64,000 nt of DNA from an uncultured Spirochaetales bacterium (GCA_944390045.1 CALXOO010000002.1:1-64000); one strand, 5' to 3'; counted from the stretch's first letter, positions 8,598-17,494 are shown. Program-made: numbers and translations. Notes: generated from the sequence alone by a model not told the origin.

Positions 8598-9726
8598 GCG
8601 GCAGCCATCGAGTGAGGACTTTCTCAAGAGTCTCGGCTTCCCGACGCTGTCAGTACATGAGACATTCACACATTTCGATTTCACCAAGCCGGGCCGCAGG
8701 GTCCTCCTCATAGGTCCCATGGGCTCCGGCAAGACGGAGTTCGCCGCACGCGTGTGGCGTGATGCCGCAGTCGCCCAGACCAAGAGCGATGCCGTGCGTG
8801 CCCTTACCAGCACAGGCGGCGTGGACCGCAGGAAGATCTTCTTCATCCGGTCTGAGATTGACGGGGCCCGCTTCACTGACTATCCGGAGGATGCCCTCGC
8901 ATACCGCAACGGCTATATCCGCTGCGGAGACAACATCGCGAGAATACGTGATTCGTTCGGACTGGAGCAGGTGATAAGGGACAATCCTGAAGTGGGCACT
9001 TACATCATCGATGAGGCCTCATTCTTCGACGAGCGCCTGGCCTATGTCGTGCGCAATGCCTCTCTTGAGAAGGGCTGCATGTTCATCTTCCCGACTCTTG
9101 TGCTGAACTTCAGGCGGGATCTTTTCAACAACACCGCCCGTCTGATGCTGGACATAGCGACAGATGTCATCCCGCTTACCGCCTACTGCGAGCATCCGGA
9201 CTGCATGGACAGCGCATTCTATACCTACCGCTTTTACAATGTGGACGGCATAGAGTGCCCGGCTCTTTTCTTTGACCCCCTTATCGTCGTGGGCGGAGAC
9301 AGGATCAAGGAAAGTCTTGCCGAGCCGAACTACGCGGCGCGCTGCGACAAGCATCACTATCTTCCGGGCAAGGAGTACACCTTCTTCACGCTCAAGCCGC
9401 TTGGGGAGATGGCGGGAAGAGGGGGGACTGAGCCGCTTGTCAGGGAGCTGGAGGCCATGCACTCACATGTCGAGGACAGTCTGCTGTACCAGAACCTGCT
9501 CATGCGCTATGGCGATGATGAATACGGTGAGAAATATATGGCGAGCATTCTGCCCGGCCTCATAGCAGAGAAGGCGCTGTGTTACCTGTTCTGTGAGCAG
9601 AACCTTGTCTCCGAACAGCTGCTGACCAGGCTTGTCTTCGATCTGGAGCTTGACATCCCCTATCTGGAGAAGACGCTTGCGGCAAACAGGAGGCCGGTTG
9701 TCTTCAACCAGCCCTATCTGCTATAG
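8584..9726 (+). CDS. Enlarged thymidine-kinase-like P-loop protein
   Basis: A 380-residue protein built on a type II thymidine kinase core. In order: Walker A GPMGSGKT (about residue 42), Walker-B-like IDEASFF (about 142), NFRRDLF matching the LDxDFRG position, a C-x4-C pair (CEHPDC), and [13 protein letters not shown] followed by a C-x2-H pair (RCDKHH), corresponding to the kinase lid and zinc site. Ordinary enzymes are about 190-220 residues; this one has an insertion after the P-loop and about 100 extra C-terminal residues of unknown fold. The ATG at 8584, with GGGGGAGGAAGG upstream, is preferred over earlier in-frame starts. Coupled to deoC, so a role in deoxynucleoside salvage is likely. 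Confidence 0.75.
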   Translation: MPAIERQPSSEDFLKSLGFPTLSVHETFTHFDFTKPGRRVLLIGPMGSGKTEFAARVWRDAAVAQTKSDAVRALTSTGGVDRRKIFFIRSEIDGARFTDYPEDALAYRNGYIRCGDNIARIRDSFGLEQVIRDNPEVGTYIIDEASFFDERLAYVVRNASLEKGCMFIFPTLVLNFRRDLFNNTARLMLDIATDVIPLTAYCEHPDCMDSAFYTYRFYNVDGIECPALFFDPLIVVGGDRIKESLAEPNYAARCDKHHYLPGKEYTFFTLKPLGEMAGRGGTEPLVRELEAMHSHVEDSLLYQNLLMRYGDDEYGEKYMASILPGLIAEKALCYLFCEQNLVSEQLLTRLVFDLELDIPYLEKTLAANRRPVVFNQPYLL

Positions 9727-9774
9727 TGTCTGTAAAATCCAAAAGGCAGTCTCTTCTTGAAGCGCCCCTGGAGG

Positions 9775-10653
9775 TTAGAATTTCTCAAGGACGGAAAGTG
9801 TCTGTCTGTCTGTCGCCGGATCGTGGTTTTCCAGGAGTATGGGGACATCGATGGACCTCTTTCCGAGTTCTTTGAAAAAGTTTTCCCAGTCGAAAACACC
9901 AGTGAGCGCGCTCTTGTTGCCGATCTTGAAGCCTCTGTCGTCCAGGACATAGTCCTTGCAGTGTATCGCGCAGATCCTGTCCTGGTAGGCGTCCAGAGAC
10001 TGGATGTAGAAACGTCTCTGAGCCTCTGCGGAGGGTCTTGCGGGCCAGCTGCCGTCAAGTTCCATGATGCCGTTTACGGGGATGAGGTTCACGGGGTCAT
10101 AGATGACCTTGAGATGGTCACTCGGGAAGGTCTCGAGGACCTTTGCCATCCTTTCAACTGAGCAGACCGTGTGGTGGTAGCTCACCGCCTCAAGGGCACA
10201 TACGGCATCGTTCTCCTCGGCGGCACGGACCATCTCCTCCACACTTCTGAGCAGTACGGAGAACACCTTGTCCGTATAGGTCTCGATGTTGTATGAGATG
10301 TCATTCGTCCAGCTGCCGGTCTCCGTGCCGACAATAGGGCAGGAGAAGGCCCTGCTGAGCTCCAGGGAGTGCCTGAAGCGGGCGAGATGCTCTCTCCGGC
10401 AGTCCGGATCCGGATGCACCGGGTTTATGTAGCAGCCGACGACGGCAACCGAGATGCCATTGTCCCTGAGTCTGCCGCAGATGGAAGAGACATACTCCTC
10501 ATCCCACTCCTTCCAGGGGCGTGAGGGCTTGAGGACCTTGCCGATCGCAAGCTGGATGCATGTGGGTGTCCTGACGGCCCTGATGGCCTCAGCCAGGGCA
10601 TCGACTGTGGGGAATGTACCGAAATCGTGGGCACGGAAACCGATGTTTTTCAT
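9775..10653 (-). CDS. Sugar-phosphate isomerase/epimerase-like TIM barrel
   Basis: A 292-residue member of the xylose-isomerase-like (AP endonuclease 2) superfamily. Metal-ligand-type acidic and histidine residues lie at strand ends: VGTETGSW, ALEAVSYHH, KVIYDPVNL, AIHCKDYVL and LLENHDP. The family includes many sugar epimerases and inosose enzymes; the substrate is not identifiable here. Divergent from the GH28 gene at the edge of the pectin region, which suggests a sugar acid or uronate-derived substrate (inference). It has a near-consensus leaderless-type promoter. It converges with the thymidine-kinase-like gene without a visible terminator. Confidence 0.8.
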   Translation of the reverse strand: MKNIGFRAHDFGTFPTVDALAEAIRAVRTPTCIQLAIGKVLKPSRPWKEWDEEYVSSICGRLRDNGISVAVVGCYINPVHPDPDCRREHLARFRHSLELSRAFSCPIVGTETGSWTNDISYNIETYTDKVFSVLLRSVEEMVRAAEENDAVCALEAVSYHHTVCSVERMAKVLETFPSDHLKVIYDPVNLIPVNGIMELDGSWPARPSAEAQRRFYIQSLDAYQDRICAIHCKDYVLDDRGFKIGNKSALTGVFDWENFFKELGKRSIDVPILLENHDPATDRQTLSVLEKF

Positions 10654-10660
10654 GCCTTTC

Positions 10661-10689
10661 AGAATAATTGAACAGGGCTCTGCTGTAAA
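10661..10689 (-). promoter_or_regulatory. Promoter of TIM-barrel isomerase gene (leaderless type)
   Basis: Minus strand: TTTACA (10689-10684), 17-bp spacer, TATTCT (10666-10661), 7 nt to the ATG at 10653. Confidence 0.7.
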
Positions 10690-10712
10690 GAAAGAAGCCC
10701 GGGAGGAGAAGA

Positions 10713-12032
10713 ATGGCTGAATACCTGCTCGTCGGGGACGGAAAGACGGACAACACTGCCGCGCTGCAGGCCCTGCTGGACATGAAGGGCAAGCTTGTGC
10801 TGCTCAGGGGAGAGTACATGACAGGGCCCCTTACGGTCTCAAGCGATACGGAAATCGAGTTTGAAGAGGGCGCGGTGCTGAAGTTCATTGCCGATTTCGA
10901 CCGTTATGAGCCTGTCTATACGCGATGGGAGGGAGTGCAGTGCTGGTGCATGCATCCCTGCCTTTTCATCACCGGAGCCAGCAATGTCCGCATTCACGGC
11001 AAGGGTGTCATCGACGGAAATGGTGCCTCCTGGTGGAGGACTGCCAGCGAGAGGCGCAACAGCAGCAACGGACCTGAGAGCGAGCTTGAGAAAAAGTTCG
11101 CCGCCCTCAACCCCGGCTATGAGGATCAGCCCGGAGGAGGCGGAGGACGCCAGGTCCAGTTCCTCAGACCGCCTCTGGTGCAGATCCACAGGTCCTGTGA
11201 CGTCACGATTGAGGATGTGAAGATCACGAACAGCCCCTTCTGGACAGTTCACCCTGTGTTCTCTGACCGTCTCACACTGAGAAACCTCGTCATCGAGAAT
11301 CCTGCCGATGCCCCGAACACGGACGGTATCGACATAGAGAGCTCAACCAATGTCACGGTCGATTCCTGTTTCGTCCACGTCGGTGATGACGGAATCGCGC
11401 TGAAGAGCGGCAGCGGAAAGAGCGGCATCGAGGATGCGGCTCCCACGTCCAATGTCAGAATCACGAACTGTACGGTAAAGGCGGCCCATGGCGGTGCCGT
11501 CATCGGCAGCGAGACGGCTGCAGGCATCAGCAACATCGAAGTCAGTGACTGTCTCTTCGACGGGACCGACAGGGGAATTAGGATCAAGTCAAGGCGCGGC
11601 AGGGGAGGAGTGCTGCATGATCTCGTGTTCAGGAATCTGACCATGAGGAACAACCTCTGCCCGCTGGTAGTGAACATGTTCTACCGCTGCGGCTGCAGTG
11701 ATATGTCCTGCTTCTCGCTGGACCCGCAGCCTGTCACGGAGGAGACGCCCTGTCTTTACAATCTGGAGATCACAGACTGCAGGGGATACGACTCCCGCTC
11801 TTCTGCCGCAATGATTGTCGGCCTGCCGGAGAAGAAGGTGTCCAATGTCAGGATACGTGACTGTTACTTCTCCGTTGCCAGTGAGGGACTGCGTCCGGTA
11901 AGCGAGAGTGATATGTACCTCGGACTTCCCGAGATTGAGGACAGGGGAATCCGCCTGCGCTTCGTTGAGAATCTGGACATGGAGAACGTACATGTCGAGG
12001 GAGCCGGAAAGGAAGTGATTCTGGAAGACTGA
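10713..12032 (+). CDS. GH28 polygalacturonase-family glycoside hydrolase
   Basis: Hydrolyses galacturonate linkages in pectin-derived chains. The 439-residue right-handed beta-helix shows the GH28 catalytic set in order: NTDG (about residue 202), the GDD acid pair (about 225), the histidine in AHGG (about 259) and RIK (about 290). No signal peptide is present: the protein starts MAEYLLVGDGKTDN, so it should act in the cytoplasm on imported oligosaccharides, more like an exo-acting enzyme than a secreted endo-pectinase (inference). The ribosome-binding site GGGAGGAGAAG sits just before the ATG. It ends at a bidirectional terminator shared with eda. Confidence 0.92.
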   Translation: MAEYLLVGDGKTDNTAALQALLDMKGKLVLLRGEYMTGPLTVSSDTEIEFEEGAVLKFIADFDRYEPVYTRWEGVQCWCMHPCLFITGASNVRIHGKGVIDGNGASWWRTASERRNSSNGPESELEKKFAALNPGYEDQPGGGGGRQVQFLRPPLVQIHRSCDVTIEDVKITNSPFWTVHPVFSDRLTLRNLVIENPADAPNTDGIDIESSTNVTVDSCFVHVGDDGIALKSGSGKSGIEDAAPTSNVRITNCTVKAAHGGAVIGSETAAGISNIEVSDCLFDGTDRGIRIKSRRGRGGVLHDLVFRNLTMRNNLCPLVVNMFYRCGCSDMSCFSLDPQPVTEETPCLYNLEITDCRGYDSRSSAAMIVGLPEKKVSNVRIRDCYFSVASEGLRPVSESDMYLGLPEIEDRGIRLRFVENLDMENVHVEGAGKEVILED

Positions 12033-12054
12033 GCGCGGCAGCTATGCAAAACAA

Positions 12055-12083
12055 AACCGGGAGGGTTCCAGACCTTCCCGGTT
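12055..12083. terminator. Bidirectional terminator between GH28 gene and eda
   Basis: The arms AACCGGGA and TCCCGGTT flank a partly paired loop. A T-rich tract follows on the plus strand, and TTTTGTTTTGC follows on the minus strand. It serves both convergent genes. Confidence 0.8.
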
Positions 12084-12108
12084 CTTGTTTCTGCCATTCA
12101 GACAGCTG

Positions 12109-13071
12109 TCACTTCACAAGGTGGATTGCGAAGCCTCCGATCTCCTCGTTGAAGTAGCAGATCTTCATCTTGCCCTTGGCGTCGTATTTCACGCTCTCCT
12201 GTCTGACAGTGAAACCCTTCTTCTCAAGGTAGGCCACAGTCCTCTCAAGGTCGGGGCAGCGGAAGGCCAGGTGGCCCTTCTCACCGTAGAACGGGGTCTT
12301 CATGACCTCGATCGCCTTGTCCATGAAGATTGAGGAGTTGCCGTTGTTGATGCCCATTCCGAATGCGGCGAACGCCTGGGCGACCTTCATGGCCTCCTTG
12401 TCATCGGCATTGTTGATTCCGACATGGACGAACTCGAGACCCTGAACCTGTGTGACCGCCTCGCTGCACAGTCTTGTGATCTCATCCCACTGCTCATTCT
12501 CGATCAGGTCTGCCTTGACCATCCAGCTGCCTCCGATGGCGAGCACGTTCGGCGTTCTGGCATAGTCGAGCAGGTTCGCGGGGTTGATGCCTCCTGTGGT
12601 CATGAACTTGACCTGGGGGAAGGGGCCGGCGAAGTCCTTGAGCATCTTGACGCCGCCGCTTGCCTCTGCGGGGAAGAACTTAAGTGTGTCCAGCCCGAGT
12701 GAGAGGCCGAGCTCGATCTCGGAAGGTGTGCAGACTCCGGGTACGCAGGGGATGTCATGTTCGTTGCACCATCTGACTGTCTCGGGATTGAGTCCTGCGG
12801 AAACGATGAACTTGGCGCCGGCGGCGACTGCCTTTTCAGCTAGGGCCGGATTGATGACGGTGCCGGCTCCCACAACCATCTCCGGGCAGGCTTTTGTGAC
12901 GTTCCTGATGGCCTCTTCCGCGGCTGCGGTGCGGAATGTGATCTCCGCCACAGGGATTCCTCCTGCCATCATTGCCTTGGCCAGCGGCACAGCCTTGGCG
13001 GCGTCGTCAATCTTGACGACTGGAACGATTGCGATGTCGTGAATAAACTTCAACAGTTCGTTTTTAGTCAT
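12109..13071 (-). CDS. eda: KDPG/KHG aldolase fused to a VOC (glyoxalase-like) domain
   Basis: Splits 2-keto-3-deoxy-6-phosphogluconate into pyruvate and glyceraldehyde 3-phosphate. Residues 1-205 are a complete Eda barrel: EITFRT, GAGTV, the FIVSAG region, PGV, the Schiff-base lysine in TLKFFPAE, and TTGGI. Residues about 212-320 form an extra vicinal-oxygen-chelate domain (FVHVGINN, FRCPDLERTVAYLEKKGF, GFAIHLVK). Normal Eda is about 210 residues, so this is a fusion; the VOC part may bind a ligand or metal for regulation or a second reaction. An SD (GGAGTGGAG) precedes the ATG, and a KdgR-like operator overlaps its promoter. Confidence 0.93.
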   Translation of the reverse strand: MTKNELLKFIHDIAIVPVVKIDDAAKAVPLAKAMMAGGIPVAEITFRTAAAEEAIRNVTKACPEMVVGAGTVINPALAEKAVAAGAKFIVSAGLNPETVRWCNEHDIPCVPGVCTPSEIELGLSLGLDTLKFFPAEASGGVKMLKDFAGPFPQVKFMTTGGINPANLLDYARTPNVLAIGGSWMVKADLIENEQWDEITRLCSEAVTQVQGLEFVHVGINNADDKEAMKVAQAFAAFGMGINNGNSSIFMDKAIEVMKTPFYGEKGHLAFRCPDLERTVAYLEKKGFTVRQESVKYDAKGKMKICYFNEEIGGFAIHLVK

Positions 13072-13102
13072 ACTCCACTCCTTTTTTGTTCAAGCTGGAA
13101 GT

Positions 13103-13131
13103 ATTATAACACAGGTAATCTGAAAATGAAA
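13103..13131 (-). promoter_or_regulatory. eda promoter
   Basis: Minus strand: perfect -10 TATAAT (13108-13103), 17-bp spacer and a weak -35 TTTCAT (13131-13126). The -35 lies inside the KdgR-like palindrome, as expected for repression. Confidence 0.6.
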
Positions 13132-13148
13132 CGATGTTTCGAAATTTT
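13123..13148. promoter_or_regulatory. KdgR-like operator between eda and kdgK
   Basis: Contains the perfect dyad GAAAC-GAT-GTTTC (13128-13140) inside AAAATGAAAC...GTTTCGAAATTTT. This resembles the gammaproteobacterial KdgR (IclR-family) box recalled from the literature. Its first ten bases are identical to a site at the uxaB promoter (26264-26286). It covers the eda -35 and abuts the kdgK -35. The candidate ligand protein is the IclR regulator encoded with the uxa genes. Confidence 0.65.
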
Positions 13149-13149
13149 G

Positions 13150-13178
13150 TTGACGGATGCATGGTTATGCCATACAAT
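13150..13178 (+). promoter_or_regulatory. kdgK promoter
   Basis: TTGACG (13150-13155), exact 17-bp spacer, TACAAT (13173-13178). A leader of about 23 nt follows, with TTGGAGG before the ATG at 13208. Confidence 0.75.
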
Positions 13179-13207
13179 CGGATTCATAAAGAAAATTGGA
13201 GGCAATT

Positions 13208-14242
13208 ATGGCTAACAAATACGTTACATTCGGTGAGATCATGCTGCGCCTGAAGAGCCCTGAGAGGCAGAGACTCTTCCAGAGCCCGACGCTTGAGGCG
13301 ACCTTCGGCGGTGGTGAGGCGAATGTCGCTGTTTCCCTTTCCGTCTTCGGTGATGATGCGAAGTTCGTTTCCGCGGTTCCTGACAACGCGGTTGGTGAAG
13401 CCTGTGTAAGAGAGCTTATGAAGTATGGCGTCGACACGAGTGCCATCAACAAGGTGAAGGGCGGAAGACTCGGTATTTACTACCTTGAGACCGGAGCCAA
13501 CCAGAGACCGTCTCTTGTTGTCTATGACAGGGCAGAGAGCGCCATTGCCAAGTCCACGGTCAAGGACTTTGATTTCGCCTCCATCATGAAGGGAGCCACC
13601 TGGTTCCATACCACAGGCATTACTCCGGCTGTCAGCCAGGAGGCTGCCGACTGCGCCCTTGAGGCGATGAAGGAGGCCAAGAAGGCCGGTGCCACTGTCT
13701 CCATAGACCTGAACTACAGGAAGAAGCTCTGGAACTACGGCAAGAAGGCCCCGGAAGTGATGAGGGAGCTTGCCAAGTATGCTGATGTCATCATCGCCAA
13801 TGAGGAGGACATCCAGAAGTGCCTCGGCATCGAGGCTGACAGCGATGTCACGAAGGGAGAGCTTGACACCAAGGTCTACGAGAAGCTTGCAGAAGAAGTC
13901 AAGAAGCAGTTCCCCAACATCAGCGTGGTTGCAATCACTCTGCGCGAGAGCAAGAGTGCCGACCACAATGGCTGGAGCGCTGCCCTCAGCGGAAAGACAG
14001 GCTTCTATCTGTCCAGACACTATGAGATCACGGACATCATCGACCGTGTCGGAGGCGGAGATTCCTTCGCTGCCGGAATCATCTACGGCCTCAGCCACTA
14101 TGAGGATGAGCAGTATGCAATCAACTTCGCTGTTGCGGCATCCTGCCTGAAGCACTCCATCGACGGAGACTTCAACCTCTCAAGGCTCAGCGAGGTCGAG
14201 GCTCTGTGCAAGGGCGACGGAAGCGGCCGCGTCCAGAGGTAA
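13208..14242 (+). CDS. kdgK: 2-keto-3-deoxygluconate kinase (PfkB family)
   Basis: Phosphorylates KDG to KDPG, the step between UxaA and Eda. The 344-residue ribokinase-fold protein has the N-terminal GGGEANVA substrate motif, a middle [13 protein letters not shown] stretch and the C-terminal PfkB signature with the catalytic aspartate ([11 protein letters not shown]). The N-terminal style ([11 protein letters not shown]) is typical of KdgK. The ATG at 13208 has a good Shine-Dalgarno sequence; the open frame begins at a TTG 12 nt upstream. Divergent from eda across a 136-bp regulatory region. It ends at a terminator before hppA. Confidence 0.92.
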   Translation: MANKYVTFGEIMLRLKSPERQRLFQSPTLEATFGGGEANVAVSLSVFGDDAKFVSAVPDNAVGEACVRELMKYGVDTSAINKVKGGRLGIYYLETGANQRPSLVVYDRAESAIAKSTVKDFDFASIMKGATWFHTTGITPAVSQEAADCALEAMKEAKKAGATVSIDLNYRKKLWNYGKKAPEVMRELAKYADVIIANEEDIQKCLGIEADSDVTKGELDTKVYEKLAEEVKKQFPNISVVAITLRESKSADHNGWSAALSGKTGFYLSRHYEITDIIDRVGGGDSFAAGIIYGLSHYEDEQYAINFAVAASCLKHSIDGDFNLSRLSEVEALCKGDGSGRVQR

Positions 14243-14288
14243 CCAAGTCATCGAGAGATGAGAATTCTCCTTGGAATAAATCGTTTCT

Positions 14289-14325
14289 CTTCGGGATCGG
14301 AGCAATCCGGTCCCGAAGTTGTTTT
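14289..14325. terminator. Terminator between kdgK and hppA
   Basis: The arms CTTCGGGA and TCCCGAAG enclose a smaller internal pairing and are followed by TTGTTTTCT. The structure also works on the minus strand for hppA. Confidence 0.75.
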
Positions 14326-14326
14326 C

Positions 14327-16396
14327 TCAGCCGAAAAGGGAGAATGATGCGAACAGCCCGCTTGCCAGCGAGGCCACCAGCGACACGACGGTGATCTGGG
14401 TGTTGATCGATGGCCCTGCCGTATCCTTGTAGGGATCTCCGACCGTGTCTCCGATGACGGCCGCCTTGTGTGCGTCACCGCCCTTTCCTCCCTCATGTCC
14501 GCTTTCCACATACTTTTTCGAGTTGTCCCACAGTCCGCCTGCATTCGACATGAAGAGTGCGAGCAGGAGTCCGCTGACAATGTTGCCGACCAGAAAGCCT
14601 CCGATGGCCCTGGGACCCGCGGTGAAACCGACCAGAAGAGTTGAGACTATTGCCACAAGACCTGCCGGAACGAGCTCCCTGAGCGCTCCCACTGTGGCGA
14701 TGTCGATGCATCTGCCATACTGCGGATCCGCATGCCCTTCCTTCAGTCCCGGTATCGAGCTGAACTGCCTGTGGATCTCTGCAACCATACGCTGTGCGTT
14801 ACGGTCAACGCCGAGGATGAGCATGGCTGAGAATATGGCTGGAATGGAGGCTCCTGCGAGAAGTCCGAAGAAAACGGTCGGGTCCATGATGTCGAAACCG
14901 GTCACAAGCTCTCTGCTCAGCTCTGCCAGTGCCGCGTTAGTCTCACTCATGAAGGCTCCCAGCAGGGATATCACGGTAAGTCCGGCAGCTGCTATCGAGA
15001 AGCCCTTCGTCACAGCCTTCACGGTATTTCCTGCACTGTCAAGCTCGTCAGCGACTCTGATCGTCTCCTCCCCGAGTCCTCCCATCTCTGCAAGGCCCCT
15101 GGCGTTGTCGACGATCGGACCGTATGCGTCGTTTGAGATTATCATGCCGACTATGGAGAGCATGCCGACAGCGGACATCGCTATTGCGAACAGCGCCCAG
15201 CTGCCGCCAAGCGGAGCACAGAGCCTGTAGCTCACCAGGGCAGACAGCGCTATGCCAACCATGGCAGGGAAGCACGATATGAAGCCGTAGCTTGTGCCTG
15301 AGAGGATGGTGAATGCAGGGCCTGAGGCAGATGCATGCGCGACCTTTCTGACTATGGGCTTCGTGTCATCCGTGAAATAGTCTGTCGTAAGTCCTATCAC
15401 GAGTCCTACAAGCAGCCCGGTTGCCGAAGCAAGCCATATTCTCCATGAGAATCCCTCGATAAGCCAGGTGGCCAGAGCGGTGAGGATGAGGAATATCGCA
15501 GTCGTGACATAGGTGGAACTGTTGAGCGCCCTGGTCGGGCTTCCGTCCCGTCCTACCCGGGCTGTGGCAATGCCCGCAATGGAGGAGAGCAGGCCGAGGA
15601 CAGCATAGCAGAAAACCATTGCCGTCGCGCTGTATGAGTCTGCACCCAGTGAGGATGCTATGACCAACGCACTGGTCATGGCCGCCACATTTGAATCAAA
15701 GAGGTCCGCTCCCATTCCTGCGACATCCCCGACATTGTCGCCCACGTTGTCCGCGATGACTGCCGGGTTTCTCGGGTCATCCTCCGCAATTCCAAGTTCC
15801 ACCTTGCCGGTCAGATCAGCCGCCACATCCGCACTCTTGGTGAATATGCCGCCGCCTGCCTTGGCGAAGAGGGCCAGTGAGCTGGCACCGAACGAGAAGC
15901 CCAGCAGGACGGATGTGTTTCCGGTCAGAAGCAGCACGAGTGCCACTCCGAAGAGAGAGCAGCCGACGACAAGGAGTCCCATCACCGCTCCCCCGCGGAA
16001 ACCGACGAGAAAGGCTTCCCTGAGACCCTTCTGCGCACGCTCCGCACAGCGGCCGTTGGACAGTGTCGCCACTAGGATTCCGATCTTTCCTGCCAGTGCC
16101 GAGAGTGCCGTTCCTGCGAGATAGGCCAGTGCTGTCATCAGGTTTGTCAGCGGATCAGACTTCCATATGGGCCTGGGAAAGACAAGCAGTATGAGGACAG
16201 CCACTGCCAGTGCGAAGACTGCAAGCAGTCTGTATTCCCTTCTGAGAAAAGTGTCCGCCCCTTCCTTGATCAGACTGCCTATTCTGCTGATTTCAGGATT
16301 CTCAACCTTCTGGGACTTGACCCAGAGATAGAGATAGAGCGCGAACATGAAGGCCAGTATTGCAGTAATAAAAGACAGGATATGGAAATATTGCAT
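14327..16396 (-). CDS. hppA: Membrane-bound H+-translocating pyrophosphatase, K+-independent type
   Basis: Couples pyrophosphate hydrolysis to ion export across the inner membrane. The 689-residue protein has about 16 membrane spans. The substrate loops are intact: ADLTGKVELG, DDPRNPAVIADNVGDNVGD and the late GDTVGDPYKDTAGPS. In GNTVKAVTKG the lysine sits where K+-dependent enzymes have alanine, which by published mutagenesis marks the K+-independent, H+-pumping subclass. The start is the ATG at 16396, with GGAGGCGGAGA upstream and homology beginning MQYFHILS. The longer open frame upstream is non-homologous. Confidence 0.95.
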   Translation of the reverse strand: MQYFHILSFITAILAFMFALYLYLWVKSQKVENPEISRIGSLIKEGADTFLRREYRLLAVFALAVAVLILLVFPRPIWKSDPLTNLMTALAYLAGTALSALAGKIGILVATLSNGRCAERAQKGLREAFLVGFRGGAVMGLLVVGCSLFGVALVLLLTGNTSVLLGFSFGASSLALFAKAGGGIFTKSADVAADLTGKVELGIAEDDPRNPAVIADNVGDNVGDVAGMGADLFDSNVAAMTSALVIASSLGADSYSATAMVFCYAVLGLLSSIAGIATARVGRDGSPTRALNSSTYVTTAIFLILTALATWLIEGFSWRIWLASATGLLVGLVIGLTTDYFTDDTKPIVRKVAHASASGPAFTILSGTSYGFISCFPAMVGIALSALVSYRLCAPLGGSWALFAIAMSAVGMLSIVGMIISNDAYGPIVDNARGLAEMGGLGEETIRVADELDSAGNTVKAVTKGFSIAAAGLTVISLLGAFMSETNAALAELSRELVTGFDIMDPTVFFGLLAGASIPAIFSAMLILGVDRNAQRMVAEIHRQFSSIPGLKEGHADPQYGRCIDIATVGALRELVPAGLVAIVSTLLVGFTAGPRAIGGFLVGNIVSGLLLALFMSNAGGLWDNSKKYVESGHEGGKGGDAHKAAVIGDTVGDPYKDTAGPSINTQITVVSLVASLASGLFASFSLFG

Positions 16397-16528
16397 TGTC
16401 TCCGCCTCCGGTTGAGCTTTGCAGGTCGACGAGGTGGAGGATACTGATGGAACCCCCCACCAGATTTTTCCATTGTCAGGATAGCACGGTTTTCGTCCCT
16501 GTGGTGGCAAAAGAGCTGCCGGAAGTGC

Positions 16529-16534
16529 TAGAGT
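16529..16534 (+). promoter_or_regulatory. -10 box of the SGNH esterase gene (leaderless type)
   Basis: TAGAGT ends 7 nt before the ATG at 16542. No good -35 is seen (TGGCAA or GGCAAA at 18 or 17 bp). Confidence 0.4.
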
Positions 16535-16541
16535 GATGCAC

Positions 16542-17201
16542 ATGAAAAGACTGTTTCTGCTTGGCGACTCAACCTGTGCTGAAAAAGAGGCCTCAGCCCG
16601 TCCAGAGACCGGCTGGGGAGAGATGTTCTCTGATTACCTGGCCGATGGCTGGGCCCTTGAGAACTATGCGAAGAACGGGCGCTCCACGCTCATGATCCTT
16701 CTGGAAGGCATTTTCTACGATGTTTTCTGGGCAGCGGAGGAGGGCGACTATGTGATCATTCAGTTCGGACACAATGAGAACAAGCCGGAAGTCTTCCGCT
16801 ACAGTGATCCGGATGGTTCCTTTGTCGTCAACCTGCGCTTCATGCTTGACAATCTCATGAAGAAGGGTGTGCATCCGGTCCTGGCCAGTCCTATCAGCCG
16901 CAGGCGCTTCAGCGGGGGGCATGCTGTCAACACGCATATCGGCTACCCCGAAGCGATGGAGCGCGTTGCGGGGGAATATGGCATACCCTTTGTCGAAATG
17001 ACTCAGAGGACGCTTGCCATTCTTGAGAAAACAGGAGACTTGGAATCAAGAAAGTGGTTCATGAACTTCCCGGGAGGCATTTATGAGAACTACCCGGATG
17101 GAAAGAGTGATGATACGCACCTGCGCCCTGAGGGAGCCGCCTGGATAGCGGGTCTCATGTACGATGCCCTCAGACCCTATAAGCTGCCCTTCCTGAAATA
17201 G
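16542..17201 (+). CDS. SGNH/GDSL esterase, CE12-like (pectin/rhamnogalacturonan acetylesterase type)
   Basis: Probably removes acetyl groups from pectic oligosaccharides. The 219-residue protein has the SGNH blocks of rhamnogalacturonan acetylesterases: GDST with the nucleophile serine near the N-terminus, the KNGRST glycine block, IIQFGHNEN, and the catalytic Asp-His pair in DTHLRPEG. There is no signal peptide, so it is cytoplasmic like GH28 and GH105 here. In-frame GTG and ATG codons lie at 16533 and 16536, but the homologous start MKRLFLLGDST is the ATG at 16542, placed 7 nt after a -10-like hexamer. Confidence 0.85.
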   Translation: MKRLFLLGDSTCAEKEASARPETGWGEMFSDYLADGWALENYAKNGRSTLMILLEGIFYDVFWAAEEGDYVIIQFGHNENKPEVFRYSDPDGSFVVNLRFMLDNLMKKGVHPVLASPISRRRFSGGHAVNTHIGYPEAMERVAGEYGIPFVEMTQRTLAILEKTGDLESRKWFMNFPGGIYENYPDGKSDDTHLRPEGAAWIAGLMYDALRPYKLPFLK

Positions 17202-17206
17202 AGGGC

Positions 17207-17235
17207 TTTACTTTTCTCCCGCTTTTCTACATAAT
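17207..17235 (+). promoter_or_regulatory. tRNA-Val promoter
   Basis: TTTACT (17207-17212), 17-bp spacer, CATAAT (17230-17235). The mature tRNA starts 15 nt further on. Confidence 0.6.
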
Positions 17236-17250
17236 CCATCCATGTCCATT

Positions 17251-17322
17251 GGGCGTGTAGCTCAGCGGGAGAGCATCGCCTTCACACGGCGGGGGTCGCT
17301 GGTTCAATCCCAGTCGCGCCCA
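17251..17322 (+). tRNA. tRNA-Val (anticodon CAC)
   Basis: A full cloverleaf can be drawn. The acceptor GGGCGTG pairs with CGCGCCC. The D arm contains AGCTCAGCGGGAGAGC. The anticodon stem TCGCC/GGCGG carries the loop TTCACAC with anticodon CAC. The T arm holds GGTTCAATCC. The discriminator base is A. CCA is not encoded. Confidence 0.97.
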
Positions 17323-17336
17323 GATCCAGTGGCAAG

Positions 17337-17362
17337 CCAGGCTTACAGGCCTGGTTTTTTTT
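17337..17362 (+). terminator. Terminator after tRNA-Val
   Basis: Perfect stem CCAGGC / GCCTGG with a 6-nt loop, followed by eight T residues. Confidence 0.9.
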
Positions 17363-17447
17363 GGCTCTTGCACAAAAGTGTTGGAAAAACAGAATCAGAC
17401 AAGTGTCAGCACAGAGAAAAGCATAAGTGGTGGGATAGAACAATAAA

Positions 17448-17473
17448 GGCGGGACCCTGTGAGGAATCCCGCC
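17448..17473 (-). terminator. Terminator after cstA
   Basis: GGCGGGA and TCCCGCC form a 7-bp stem. On the minus strand it is followed by TTTATTGTTC, suitable for the cstA transcript. The stretch 17363-17447 before it holds nothing recognisable. Confidence 0.7.
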
Positions 17474-17494
17474 GCTTGTTGCGCACCTGGGCGC

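Noticed and set aside
17363-17447. Integration site or mobile element next to tRNA-Val
   Set aside because: No duplicated tRNA 3' end, integrase or phage gene nearby; only a short gap before the cstA terminator.
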